Source of the DNA: Streptomyces sp. F63
Lineage (GTDB): Bacteria > Actinomycetota > Actinomycetes > Streptomycetales > Streptomycetaceae
Reading direction: 5' to 3'
NCBI RefSeq assembly: GCF_018070345.1
Contig: NZ_JAGPXX010000031.1
Span: 1-64,000 of the forward strand
Length of the DNA: 64,000 nt
Shown here: positions 50,573 to 60,200 of the stretch, in pieces
Layout: the number at the start of each line of letters is the position of its first letter
How positions within the stretch are numbered: position 1 is the stretch's first letter
Program-made: the position numbers and the translations under genes
Notes under the pieces: model-generated
The model's input: the letters and a program-made list of their open reading frames with translations, nothing else
Database searches by the model: none
What the model was told of the DNA's origin: nothing

Positions 50573-53478
50573 CGTGCGCCCCCTTCGAAGAACCGGTCGA
50601 CCACGGCCTTGCTCTCCCGGCCGGTGTCCCGGGAGGCGAACATCTCCCGGAAGCGGGCGTACGCCCCGGCCCATTCCTCGGTCACCCGGTCGAGGTCCCG
50701 TACCGCCGCCACCAGTTCCGCGGTGGTCGCCGGCATCGGCCCCGGGGCGATGTCCGGCAGGTCGTAGTACGTGCCACGCGAGCCGCCGCTGTACTCCTCG
50801 TAGTCGTCGGTGAAGAGCAGGATCGGCCGGCCCAGGGCGGCGTAGTCGAACATCAGCGAGGAATAGTCCGTCACCAGCGCGTCGGAGGCCAGCAGCAGGT
50901 CGTTGACGTCGGTGAAGCCCCGGCCGTCGCGGATCGCGTGTCCCAGCTCCGGCGGCACGGTGAACCGGTCGTAGGCGTGCGGGCGGACCACCACGGTCCA
51001 CTCCTCCCCCACGCCCTCCGCCAGTTCGGCCAGGTCCACCCGGATCGAGTCGCCGCTGCCGCGCAGCCCGTCCCGGAAGGTCGGCGCGTAGAGCAGCACC
51101 CGGCGGCCGTCCGGGATCTGCAGCCGGTGGCGGGCGGCCGCGGCCCGGTCCCGCTGCGCGGGTTCGTTCCAGCGCACCAGGACGTCGTTGCGGGGCAGCC
51201 CGCAGCGCAACAGCTCACCCGTGTAGTGGTTGGCCCGGACGAAGGTGCGCTCGAACTCCTCGCTGGGCGCGATCAGCACGTCCCAGCGCGCCACCATCTC
51301 CCGGTGCCTCCGGCGCCGTTCCTCACCGCCCAGCCGCAGTTCGGGGGTGTCGAAGCCCATGTGCTTGAGGGCCTGGCCGTGCCAGGTCTGCAGATAGCGG
51401 GTCTCCGGGCGCTTGGCGTAGACGGAGGGGATGCCGTGCGAGTCCACCCAGTACCCGGCCCGGGCGAGCGTACGGACGTACGCCCAGCTGCCGCGCCGGA
51501 CGAGCGGCACCCCGGGTGGGAAGGACGAGCGGTCCCCCGCGTACGACCACACGCTCCGGTACGGCAGCCCGCGCCGCACCAGCTCCTCGTGGATGTAGCG
51601 GGGACTGTCGGTGTAGCCGGCGCCCTCCATCGCCTCGAAGAGCACGAGGCGCCGGTCGACGGGCAGCCGCCACAGCTCGCGCTCCACCATGGCCTTCAGC
51701 CGGGGACTCGCCAGCCGCCGCCGCAGCCGCCGCACCCTGCGATGGACGGGACCCAGCCGGGGCGCCAGCCCGGCCGCGAGGCGCAGGGCGCCGGCACGCC
51801 GCCAGCGGAACTCCAGCCGCCCGGCTCCCCGCTCCTCGCAGGCGACGCGCAGTTCGTGGCCGCAGAGCGGTCCGGCCCGGGGCAGCGCCGTCCGCAGGGG
51901 CCGCAGATCGAGTGGGGCCAGCAGCGGATCCCGGCGGGTGAGCCCGTGCCGGGTGAGGACGATCACCGGGTGGCGGCGGCCGGCGAAGCCCTTGGCCCGG
52001 AGGGGCACGCGGCGCGGGTCGAGGAGGAGTTCGGCGGTGTACTCCGCGCCGGTGACGCCGGTGACGCCGGTGCCGGTGCCGGTGCCGGCCGTTCCCGGCT
52101 CCCCCGGCTCCCCCGGCTTCGTCCGGCGGTAGCGGAAGGGCACCTTCAGGGGGGCGGCCCCGCCCGCGCTCAGCCACAGCTCGGCCGCCAGCCCGTCCTC
52201 CCGGCCCGGCGTGCCGGCGGTGTCCGCCAGCAGTCCCGCCGGGTCGTGGGTGCGCAGGCGGACCCGGAGCAGCGGCCCGTCGGGGGCCAGTTCCTCGATC
52301 TCGTGCCGTATCCGGCCGCCGGCGAACGGCTGTTCCCCGAGCCGCCACTCGGTGATGTCCAGATCGGCGGCCGCCTCCGTCCCCGCGGCCGGAAGGTGTG
52401 CGCCCCAGTACAGCCGTCCGGCCCCGTCCCGTACGGCATGGCGCGGGGCGATGCCCGGCCGCCCCAGCCCCCGGGCGCACTGCCGCACCTCCGCGTACCG
52501 GCCCTCGCGGAGGAGCCGCAGGCAGACGCGTTCGTCGCGCGGGAGCGACGCCACCGCCTCCGGCGCGAGGCCGTCCAGGTAGGGGACGGTCTCGGACGCG
52601 AAGCGCCCCGTCCACTCCGGGCCGCGGAAGGCCAGATCGCCCAGATGGAGGCGGAAGTCGTGCTGCAGGAACTTCCGGTCCTTGGCGGGGCGCAGGTCGG
52701 CGTTGCCGCTCTCCTCCAGAAAGGTGTCGATCATCCGGGCCACGGCGATCCGGTCGGCGACGTTCCGGATGCGGTGGCGGCTGGAGGAGATGGACAGCCG
52801 AGCCGGATCGGCCGCCAGGTGCCAGATGTAGACGGGCCAGGGGACGACGGCGAACCGGCGGGCCAGAGTGAAGGCGCGCGCGGAGAAGAGCTGGTCCTCG
52901 TAGTGGATGCCCTCGGGGAAGCGCAGCCGGTGGCGGGCGATGAAGCCGGCCGCGTACAGCTTGTTGGTGGAGAGGTGGTCGAAGAAGAACTCCGGTGCCT
53001 CCCGGATGCCCTCGACCACCCGTTCGTCCGCGAAGAGGTCCGGATACCAGAGGCCGGTGGTGCCGGACTCCTCGTAGAGGCGGGTCACCTCGCCGGTGAC
53101 GAAGTCAGCGCCGGTGCGCTCGGCGGTGAGCAGCAGCGACTTGCAGGCGTGCCGGGGCAGTTCGTCATCGCTGTCGAGGAACATCAGCCAGGGCGCCCGG
53201 GCCTCCTCGATGCCGCGGTTGCGGGGGGCGCTGCAGCCGCCGCTGTTCGCGGGAAGCCGGCAGACCCGCACCCGGTCCGGGTCGGCGGCGGCCAGACGGA
53301 GGGCCGTCTCGTGGGTTCCGTCGGTGCTGTGGTCGTCGACGATCACGACCTCGACGGCGTTCAGCGTCTGGGCGAGGACGGATCGCACGGCGGCCGGAAG
53401 ACGCTCCGCGTCGTTGTAGACGATCACGACCACCGAGACGTCCGGGGGCCGCCTCCCCTCTCCGGTCGTCATGCTCAT
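50569..53478 (-). CDS. Bifunctional GT2 glycosyltransferase / CDP-glycerol (polyol-phosphate) transferase
   Basis: A 969-residue fusion. Residues ~12-230 form a GT-A domain (VSVVVIVYNDAERLPAAV, VDDHSTDGT, NSGGCSAPRNRGI, FLDSDDELP). A beta-rich middle (~330-560) contains a short Gly/Thr/Val tandem linker. Residues ~620-960 form a TagF-like polyglycerol-phosphate transferase domain: TRYLQTWHGQALKHMGFD with the key His, LLYAPTFRD, VVRPHAYD, and VTDYSSLMFDYAALGRP. It probably polymerises polyol-phosphate and decorates it, making a teichoic-acid-like wall polymer. ATG 53478 has GGAAGG 5 bases upstream; a second ATG lies two codons on. Confidence 0.9.
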   Translation of the reverse strand: MSMTTGEGRRPPDVSVVVIVYNDAERLPAAVRSVLAQTLNAVEVVIVDDHSTDGTHETALRLAAADPDRVRVCRLPANSGGCSAPRNRGIEEARAPWLMFLDSDDELPRHACKSLLLTAERTGADFVTGEVTRLYEESGTTGLWYPDLFADERVVEGIREAPEFFFDHLSTNKLYAAGFIARHRLRFPEGIHYEDQLFSARAFTLARRFAVVPWPVYIWHLAADPARLSISSSRHRIRNVADRIAVARMIDTFLEESGNADLRPAKDRKFLQHDFRLHLGDLAFRGPEWTGRFASETVPYLDGLAPEAVASLPRDERVCLRLLREGRYAEVRQCARGLGRPGIAPRHAVRDGAGRLYWGAHLPAAGTEAAADLDITEWRLGEQPFAGGRIRHEIEELAPDGPLLRVRLRTHDPAGLLADTAGTPGREDGLAAELWLSAGGAAPLKVPFRYRRTKPGEPGEPGTAGTGTGTGVTGVTGAEYTAELLLDPRRVPLRAKGFAGRRHPVIVLTRHGLTRRDPLLAPLDLRPLRTALPRAGPLCGHELRVACEERGAGRLEFRWRRAGALRLAAGLAPRLGPVHRRVRRLRRRLASPRLKAMVERELWRLPVDRRLVLFEAMEGAGYTDSPRYIHEELVRRGLPYRSVWSYAGDRSSFPPGVPLVRRGSWAYVRTLARAGYWVDSHGIPSVYAKRPETRYLQTWHGQALKHMGFDTPELRLGGEERRRRHREMVARWDVLIAPSEEFERTFVRANHYTGELLRCGLPRNDVLVRWNEPAQRDRAAAARHRLQIPDGRRVLLYAPTFRDGLRGSGDSIRVDLAELAEGVGEEWTVVVRPHAYDRFTVPPELGHAIRDGRGFTDVNDLLLASDALVTDYSSLMFDYAALGRPILLFTDDYEEYSGGSRGTYYDLPDIAPGPMPATTAELVAAVRDLDRVTEEWAGAYARFREMFASRDTGRESKAVVDRFFEGGAR

Positions 53479-53644
53479 CCCTGCCTTCCGGACGGGCCGG
53501 ACACGGAACGGACGGAACGCATCACCGCCGTCCCATCCTACGGATACCCGGACCGATCCGCGCGGGGACGGACGGGCACGGCCTCCCGTACCGGCCCGGC
53601 GCGGCCCGGAAGCGACGCCGCGAGGGCGCGAGGGCGCGACGCCG

Positions 53645-53680
53645 CGAGGGCGGCCCGGGCCAGGAGCCGGACCGCCCTCG
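53645..53680 (-). terminator. gdhB hairpin terminator
   Basis: CGAGGGCGG (53645-53653) pairs with CCGCCCTCG (53672-53680), and the internal sequence can fold further. It lies about 35 bp past the gdhB stop. Just beyond it a 17-bp direct repeat (GCGACGCCGCGAGGGCG at 53612-53628 and 53636-53652) overlaps one arm. Confidence 0.6.
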
Positions 53681-53715
53681 CCGAGCGGAGACGGGGCGCC
53701 GCCCGCGCGTCCGGG

Positions 53716-56700
53716 TCAGCGGTGCGCGTGCAGCAGCGTCCGCATGGTGCGCATCGCGACGGAGAGATTGGCCAGGTCGAAGGCGTCCGAGCCGTGGATC
53801 TCGTCGAGCGTGGCCCGGGCGCGGGCCAGGATCGCGCTGTTCTTCCGCTGCCAGGCGCCGAAGCGCTGTTCGGGCGTCGAGGTGCCGTTGCCGGCCGCGA
53901 GCACATCGGCCGTGAGCGCCGCGTGCGCCGCGTAGAGGTCCTCGCGGATGGCGGCACGGGCCATCGACTGCCACCGGTCGGAGCGCGGCAGTTCGATGAT
54001 CCGGTCCATCAGCCGGCTGATCCGCAGCCGGTCCCCGAGGTCGTAGTACACCTCGGCGACGTCCAGCGGTGTCTTGTCGGTGCGGTCCGCGATCGCCACG
54101 ATGTCGAGCGTCGGGAAGGCCGAGGAGAAGCCCGCCACCCGCTCGGCCAGCTCACCCGGCACCCCCGCGGCGGTCAGGTCGTCCAGGTTGGCCTGGTACC
54201 ACTCCAGGTCCGCTCCCCTGAGCAGCTTGGGCAGCTGGGACCAGACGGCCTCCACGCGCTCGCCGAAGAAGTCGATCGTCTCGGCGATCTCCAGCGGCTG
54301 CGGCCGGTTGTTGAGCAGCCAGCGGGTGCCGCGCTCCACCAGCCGCCGGGAGTGCAGCCGGATCCGGGTCTGGACGGCCGCCGGGACGCGGTTGTCCAGC
54401 GCTTCCACCGCGTCCCAGACCATGCCCAGGCCGAAGATCGCGCGGGCGGAGGTCTGCGCTCGGACGACCTCCTCCGTCGAGGCTCCGGTCTCCTCCCGCA
54501 TCCGGTGCAGGAAGGTGGTGCCGGCGCTGTTGACCGTGTCGTTGACCAGCACGGTCGTCACAATCTCGCGGCGCAGCGCATGCCCCTCGACCTGCTCCGG
54601 GAACCGTTCGCGCAGCGCCTGCGGGAAGTAGGCGTGCAGCAGCCGCTGGAGATACGGGTCGTCGGGGAGGCTGGTGCCGATGAGCTCCTCCGCCGCGGTG
54701 ATCTTGTCGTAGGCGAGCAGCACGGCCAGCTCCGGCTGGGTGAGGCCGCGGCCGTTCGCCAGCCGCTCCTTGATCTGCCGGTCGGCGGGCAGGAACTCCA
54801 GCGCCCGGTCGAGGTCGCCGGTGCTCTCCAGCCGGCGGATGGCGCGCTGGTGGGCGTGGAGCAGGCTCGGGGCCTGGGTGACGGCGTTGGCCAGCGCGAC
54901 GTTCTGGGCGTAGTTGTTGCGCAGCACCAGGGCGCCGACCTCGTCGGTCATCGCGGCGAGCAGCTTGTTGCGCTGCTTGACGGTCATGTCGCCGTCGGCC
55001 ACCACCGCGTTGAGCAGGATCTTGATGTTCACCTCGTGGTCGGAGGTGTCCACGCCGGCGCTGTTGTCGATCGCGTCGGTGTTGACCCGCCCGCCGGTGC
55101 GGTCCGGGCCGCCGTGGACGGTGAACTCGATCCGGCCGAGCTGGGTGGCTCCGAGGTTCCCGCCCTCGCCGATGACCTTGGCCCGCACGTCCCGGCCGTC
55201 GACGCGGATGGCGTCGTTGGCCTTGTCGCCGACATCGGCGTGGCTCTCCGAGGACGCCTTGACGTACGTGCCGATGCCGCCGTTCCACAGCAGGTCGACG
55301 GGTGCGCTGAGGATGGCCTTCATCAGCTCGGCCGGGGTCATCTTGGTGATCCCGTCCTCGATTCCGAGGGCCTCCCGGATGTGCGCGTTCACGGGGACGG
55401 ACTTCGCGGAACGCGGGTGAATGCCACCGCCGGGCGAGAGCAGCGAGGTGTCGTAGTCCGCCCAGGAACTGCGCGGCAGGTCGAAGAGGCGGCGGCGCTC
55501 GGCGTAGGAGACGGCGGCGTCCGGCGTCGGATCGAGGAAGATGTGCCGGTGGTCGAAGGCCGCGACGAGGCGGATGTGCTCGCTGAGCAGCATGCCGTTG
55601 CCGAACACGTCCCCGGACATGTCCCCGACGCCGACGACCGTGAAGTCCTCCGTCTGGGTGTCGTGGCCCAGCTCGCGGAAGTGCCGCTTGACGGACTCCC
55701 AGGCGCCGCGGGCGGTGATGCCCATGCCCTTGTGGTCGTAGCCCGCGGAGCCGCCGGAGGCGAAGGCGTCCCCGAGCCAGAAACCGTAGGCGGTGGCCAC
55801 CTCGTTGGCGATGTCGGAGAAGGACGCGGTGCCCTTGTCCGCGGCGACGACGAGGTAGGTGTCGTCCTCGTCGTGCCGGACGACGTCCTCGGGATGGACG
55901 ACCTCGCCACCGACGAGATTGTCGGTGATGTCGAGCAGACCCGAGATGAAGGTCTTGTAGCAGGCGATGCCCTCGGCCAGCCAGGCGTCGCGGTCCACGG
56001 CCGGATCCGGCAGCCGCTTGCCGACGAAGCCGCCCTTGGCGCCGACCGGCACGATGACGGTGTTCTTCACCATCTGTGCCTTGACCAGGCCGAGGATCTC
56101 GGTGCGGAAGTCCTCGCGCCGGTCGGACCAGCGCAGCCCGCCGCGGGCCACCTTGCCGAAGCGCAGATGGACGCCCTCCACGCGGGGCGAGTAGACCCAG
56201 ATCTCGTACGCGGGACGGGGCGCGGGCAGATCGGGGATGGCCTGCGGGTCGAGCTTGAACGAGACGTAGCCGTGCCAGCCGCGGCCGGAGACCGCCGTGC
56301 GGACCCCCCTGCCGCTTCCACCATCCGCATGCCGGCCCCCCCTGCCGCTTCCACCATCCGCATGCTGGAAGTGATTGGTCCGCAGCGTGGCGTTGATGAC
56401 GGTGAGGAAGGAGCGCAGGATGCGGTCCTCGTCCAGGCTCGCCACCTGGTCCAGGGCGCCTTCCAGTTCCTCCAGCAGCCCGTCGGTCAGCTCCCGGCCG
56501 GCCCGCTGCCGCTCCGGGGCCATCCGCGCCTCGAACAGGCTCACGAGCAGCCGGGTGGTGTGGACGTTGTGGCGGAGGGTGTCCTCCATGTACTCCTGGC
56601 TGAAGGTCGAGCCGGCCTGCCGCAGGTACTTCGCGTAGGCGCGCAGCACCATGGCCTGCCGCCAGGTCAGCCCGGCGCTCAGCACCAGCGCGTTGAAGCC

Positions 56701-58755
56701 GTCGTTCTCCGCCTCTCCCCTCCAGACGGCGGCGAACGCCTCCTGGAAGCGGTCGCGGGCGTCGTCACCGAGGTAGTCGCCGTCGACCGCCGGCATGCGC
56801 AGCCCGAAGTCGTAGATCCAGGCGGTGGTGCGGTCGGCGCAGCGCAGCTCGTACGGGCGTTCGTCGACGACCTCGACGCCCAGCCGCTGGAGCACCGGCA
56901 GCACCGCGGACAGCGAGACCTGCTCGCCGGTGCGGTAGATCTTGAAGCGGCGCTCGCCCGGGGCGGCGCCCACCGGCTCGTACAGGCTGAGCGCGAAGTC
57001 CCCCTCGCCCGGCGTGAGTTTCTCCAGGTGCTGCAGGTCCGAGACGGCGCTGCGCGGCGAGTGGTCGGCCTTGTAGCCCTCCGGGAAGGCGTCGCCGTAG
57101 CGCCGGGCCAGCTCGGCGGCGTACTCCTCGCCGAGCTCCGCGTGGAGCGCCTCGGAGAAGCCGTCGGTCCAGGAGCGGGCGGCCTCGGCGAGGCGGGCCT
57201 CGATCCGCTCGGCGTCGGCGTCCGTCAGGTCCGGCAGTTCCGTGCCCTGCGGTACCCGGATGACGAAGTGCAGCCGGGAGAGAATCGATTCTGTGTTCCA
57301 GGCGGTGAAGTCGACGCTGGTGCCGCCCAGCTCCTCCTTGAGGATGTCGATCAGCTTCAGCCGGACGGTGGTGTTGAAGCGGTCCCGCGGCAGGTACACG
57401 AGGGCCGAGTAGTAGCGTCCGTACTCCTCCTGGCGCAGGTAGAGGCGGAGCCGACGGCGCTCCTGGAGGTAGAGCACGCTGGTGGCGATGGAGCGCAGCT
57501 GGGCGACCGGGGTCTGGAACAGCTCGTCCCGCGGGTAGGTCTCCAGGATCTGCAGCAGGTCGCGGCCGTCGTGGCTGTCGGCGTCGACCCCCGCGCCGGA
57601 GAGCACCTCGGCGACCTTGCGGCGGACCACCGGCACCCGGGTGACCGACTCGGTGTAGGCCGCGGAGGAGAACAGACCGAGGAAGCGGCGCTCACCGATG
57701 ACGTTGCCGCGGCTGTCGAACTTCTTGACCCCGATGTAGTCGAGGTAGGAGGGGCGGTGCACGGTGGCGCGGCTGTTGGCCTTGGTCAGCACCAGCAGCC
57801 GGTGCTCGCGGGCCTTGGCCCGGGCGTCGGGCGGCAGCCGGCTGAACGAGGACGAGACCGGCCGGCCCTCACGGTCGCGCCGGTGGTTCGGGTCGGAGCG
57901 GAGGATGCCGAGCCCGGTGCCGGGAACCGCGCGGAGCGCGTCCTCCTCGCCGCCGCTCTCGCCGGGCACGGACGTCAGCTCGTACTCGCGGTAGCCGAGG
58001 AAGGTGAAGTGGTCGGCGGCCAGCCAGCGGAGCAGTTCCCGGGCCTCCTCCACGTCCTGCGCGGGGACGTCCTCGGCCATCGGCTCGGTGTGCAGGCCGT
58101 CGGCGAGGCGCAGCGCGGCGCCGTGCATCTTCTCCCAGTCCTCGACGGTCTCCCGGACGTCGGAGAGGATCCGGCGCAGATCCGCGGTGATCTGCTTGAG
58201 GTCGGCGCGGTCCGTCTCACGGTCGATCTCGACGTGGATCCAGGACTCGGAGACCGCGTCGAGCGGCTGCTCGCCGGAAGCCCGGTCGGGCCCCAGGACC
58301 TCGATCAGCGTGCCGGTGACGTCGCGGCGGACGGGCACCAGCGGGTGCACGACGACGTGGATGCCGCGGCCCTGGCGGGACAGCTCGTTGGTGACGGAGT
58401 CGACGAGGAAGGGCATGTCGTCCGTGACCACCTCGACCACGGAGTGGCTGCACGTCCAGCCGTTCTCCTCGACGGTGGGGGTGTACACCCGGACGTTCGC
58501 CTTGCCCTGCGGGCGGTTCTCGGCGAGCCGGAGGTGGGAGAGGGCCGCGCCGAGCACGTCGACGGGGTCCCGGTCGACCAGGTCCTCCGCCGCGGTGTGC
58601 CGGTAGTAGCGCTGGAGGTAGGCGCTGAGGGCCTCCTCGTCGAGGATTCCGTCGCGGTGGAAACCGGCCGGGCTGCCCCCGGCCGGGCTCTTCTCGGCGA
58701 CCCGGGCCGCTCGGGCGAGCAGCTCGGCCTTGGCTTCGTCCAGCTTGTTCTGCAT
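53716..58755 (-). CDS. gdhB: NAD-specific glutamate dehydrogenase, large (180-kDa) type
   Basis: A 1679-residue enzyme of the GDH_180 class, which turns glutamate and NAD+ into 2-oxoglutarate, ammonia and NADH. The long N-terminal ACT-containing regulatory part (to ~700) begins MQNKLDEAKAELL. The catalytic part has RFGKVARGGLRWSDRREDF and VPVGAKGGFVGKR (substrate Lys), then GVGDMSGDVFGNGML (NAD site region), and the C-terminal helical region. The family is usually about 1600-1660 residues. A 33-bp in-frame tandem repeat adds HADGGSGRGGR-HADGGSGRGVR near residues 797-818, just before the catalytic domain. This class was first described in Streptomyces clavuligerus. Strong conservation makes the call firm. 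Confidence 0.96.
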   Translation of the reverse strand: MQNKLDEAKAELLARAARVAEKSPAGGSPAGFHRDGILDEEALSAYLQRYYRHTAAEDLVDRDPVDVLGAALSHLRLAENRPQGKANVRVYTPTVEENGWTCSHSVVEVVTDDMPFLVDSVTNELSRQGRGIHVVVHPLVPVRRDVTGTLIEVLGPDRASGEQPLDAVSESWIHVEIDRETDRADLKQITADLRRILSDVRETVEDWEKMHGAALRLADGLHTEPMAEDVPAQDVEEARELLRWLAADHFTFLGYREYELTSVPGESGGEEDALRAVPGTGLGILRSDPNHRRDREGRPVSSSFSRLPPDARAKAREHRLLVLTKANSRATVHRPSYLDYIGVKKFDSRGNVIGERRFLGLFSSAAYTESVTRVPVVRRKVAEVLSGAGVDADSHDGRDLLQILETYPRDELFQTPVAQLRSIATSVLYLQERRRLRLYLRQEEYGRYYSALVYLPRDRFNTTVRLKLIDILKEELGGTSVDFTAWNTESILSRLHFVIRVPQGTELPDLTDADAERIEARLAEAARSWTDGFSEALHAELGEEYAAELARRYGDAFPEGYKADHSPRSAVSDLQHLEKLTPGEGDFALSLYEPVGAAPGERRFKIYRTGEQVSLSAVLPVLQRLGVEVVDERPYELRCADRTTAWIYDFGLRMPAVDGDYLGDDARDRFQEAFAAVWRGEAENDGFNALVLSAGLTWRQAMVLRAYAKYLRQAGSTFSQEYMEDTLRHNVHTTRLLVSLFEARMAPERQRAGRELTDGLLEELEGALDQVASLDEDRILRSFLTVINATLRTNHFQHADGGSGRGGRHADGGSGRGVRTAVSGRGWHGYVSFKLDPQAIPDLPAPRPAYEIWVYSPRVEGVHLRFGKVARGGLRWSDRREDFRTEILGLVKAQMVKNTVIVPVGAKGGFVGKRLPDPAVDRDAWLAEGIACYKTFISGLLDITDNLVGGEVVHPEDVVRHDEDDTYLVVAADKGTASFSDIANEVATAYGFWLGDAFASGGSAGYDHKGMGITARGAWESVKRHFRELGHDTQTEDFTVVGVGDMSGDVFGNGMLLSEHIRLVAAFDHRHIFLDPTPDAAVSYAERRRLFDLPRSSWADYDTSLLSPGGGIHPRSAKSVPVNAHIREALGIEDGITKMTPAELMKAILSAPVDLLWNGGIGTYVKASSESHADVGDKANDAIRVDGRDVRAKVIGEGGNLGATQLGRIEFTVHGGPDRTGGRVNTDAIDNSAGVDTSDHEVNIKILLNAVVADGDMTVKQRNKLLAAMTDEVGALVLRNNYAQNVALANAVTQAPSLLHAHQRAIRRLESTGDLDRALEFLPADRQIKERLANGRGLTQPELAVLLAYDKITAAEELIGTSLPDDPYLQRLLHAYFPQALRERFPEQVEGHALRREIVTTVLVNDTVNSAGTTFLHRMREETGASTEEVVRAQTSARAIFGLGMVWDAVEALDNRVPAAVQTRIRLHSRRLVERGTRWLLNNRPQPLEIAETIDFFGERVEAVWSQLPKLLRGADLEWYQANLDDLTAAGVPGELAERVAGFSSAFPTLDIVAIADRTDKTPLDVAEVYYDLGDRLRISRLMDRIIELPRSDRWQSMARAAIREDLYAAHAALTADVLAAGNGTSTPEQRFGAWQRKNSAILARARATLDEIHGSDAFDLANLSVAMRTMRTLLHAHR
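56304..56365. repeat. 33-bp in-frame tandem duplication in gdhB
   Basis: A 29-bp sequence ending CCACCATCCGCATGC is present at 56304-56332 and again, identical, at 56337-56365. The repeat period is 33 bp (11 codons), so the frame is kept. It encodes a Gly/Ser/Arg-rich loop. Confidence 0.9.
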
Positions 58756-59384
58756 GTCGTTCAGGCTCCTGTCGCGCGCCGTTGCGTGACGTGGGTGAGG
58801 GTGGCGGTGTGCCGCGACGCGGGGAACGCGGAGGAACCCGTCGCGTCCGGCCTGATGCCGGGATGAGAGCGGACCGGGCCGTTACCGGCCATGGTCGGCC
58901 GTGGGGAACGCTGCCGCGATCCGGCGCCGTGGGCCGGCCCGCGGCGCGCCGGGAGGCGCGACACCGCCGCCGGCCCGCGCCACGGGGCGGGGCCCCGATG
59001 GCGACGGCCGGACGAAGGGGCGGCGCTGCCCCCGCGGGATATCGCGCTGATCACGGCCCCAGGCTATCGCTCCGCTCACGGGCTGGGTCATCAGCCGATT
59101 ATTCAGAACACCGGGGAGAAATTTGACGTTGTGGACAGTGACAGCGGAGTCACCGGAGGCATCCCGGACGGCCGCCCGCTCCCGGCCGGTGGGTTGGACG
59201 GCGCACTCCGCGGGCAGGGCCGGGGCCGATGGGCCGGCTCCCCCCGGCGCACGCCGGCGCACAGGGACCCGCCGACCCAACCCGCCCGGGACGTACGCCC
59301 GTTCAGGGAGTTCACCCGGCTCGGCGACAGACCCGGGTCCGTGCGGCAGCGGAACCGACCGGTGCCCCGGCAGAACCGGCCGGC
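58756..59384. other. Long intergenic region upstream of gdhB
   Basis: 629 bp between gdhB and the HAD gene, both leftward. Most is GC-rich with no supported gene. A clearly AT-richer island at 59090-59140 (CCGATTATTCAGAACACC and AGAAATTTGACGTTGTGGACAG) is the best promoter candidate; leftward it offers GAATAAT as a -10. That would give gdhB a leader of about 330 nt, long enough for regulation. No riboswitch motif is recognised. Confidence 0.45.
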
Positions 59385-60047
59385 TCAGCCGACCAGGTCC
59401 TCGGCCGCCTCGACCGCCTCGTCGAGGGTGTCCACCACCGGCACCCCGGCCTGCTCCAGACTGCTCCGGCTGTGCGATCCACCGGTGTAGAGCACGGCCT
59501 GCGCCCCGATGTGCCGGGCCGCCACGGCGTCGTCCAGCGCGTCACCGATGACCACCACGCGGTGGGCCGGTATCGCACCGAGCGATGTGAGATGGCTCAC
59601 CATCTGCTCGGCCTTGCCGACATGGGAGGGCCCCCGGCGGCCGTCCACCCGCGTGAAGTGCTCCTCGATGCCGTGGTTCCGGACGATCGGCACCAGGTGT
59701 TCGTGCGGGGCGAGGGAGCACAGTGACTGGGTGTGCCCGTCGGCCCGGCGGCGGATCAGCAGTTCCTCGGCCCCCGGGGTCAGCCCCGCACTGCCTGCCC
59801 GGGCCCAGTAGTGCCGGTGGAAGACCTCGTCCATCCGCTCCCACTCGCTGTCGGTGGGCAGCCGCCCGAGCAGCCGTTCGTAGAAGCGGGGGACGGGCAC
59901 GCAGTACAGCTCCCGGTACCGCTCCAGGGTGATCGGCTCCAGGCCGAACTCCGCGAACGAGGCGTTCGTCGCCTCGATCACGGCGTCGATGTCGTGGAAG
60001 AGAGTGCCGTTCCAGTCCCACACGATGTGGGCCGTCCGCTGTCCCAT
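59385..60047 (-). CDS. HAD-superfamily hydrolase (phosphoglycolate phosphatase-like)
   Basis: A 220-residue HAD hydrolase with a helical cap. Motif I is VWDWNGTLFHD: nucleophile Asp11 is present but the usual second Asp is Asn13. Motif II lies near LCSLAPHEHL (Ser), the motif III Lys in VGKAEQM, and motif IV in VVVIGDALDDAVAA. The DWNGT variant is, as I recall, common in actinobacterial members and need not abolish activity. It probably acts on a small phosphorylated metabolite. ATG 60047 (MGQRTAH) is chosen since motif I must lie close to the N-terminus. Confidence 0.85.
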   Translation of the reverse strand: MGQRTAHIVWDWNGTLFHDIDAVIEATNASFAEFGLEPITLERYRELYCVPVPRFYERLLGRLPTDSEWERMDEVFHRHYWARAGSAGLTPGAEELLIRRRADGHTQSLCSLAPHEHLVPIVRNHGIEEHFTRVDGRRGPSHVGKAEQMVSHLTSLGAIPAHRVVVIGDALDDAVAARHIGAQAVLYTGGSHSRSSLEQAGVPVVDTLDEAVEAAEDLVG

Positions 60048-60200
60048 GCCCCGAACGGTAGCGGCGGGCACCGACAACGCGGCCGCCGGGGACCGGTACG
60101 GTCCGGGCGGCGGTGCGTTTCCGGCCAACCGGTGGCCACCGCGACGACCGGAGCTTCCGCGCGGGGGTCTCCGGACCGCGATGGCCGGAGGGGGGCGCGG

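Noticed and set aside
50533-58866. Very long plus-strand open frame of 2777 codons opposite the transferase, gdhB and intergenic DNA
   Set aside because: It is antisense to two well-conserved genes, has no recognisable domain and reflects the lack of stops in high-GC DNA.
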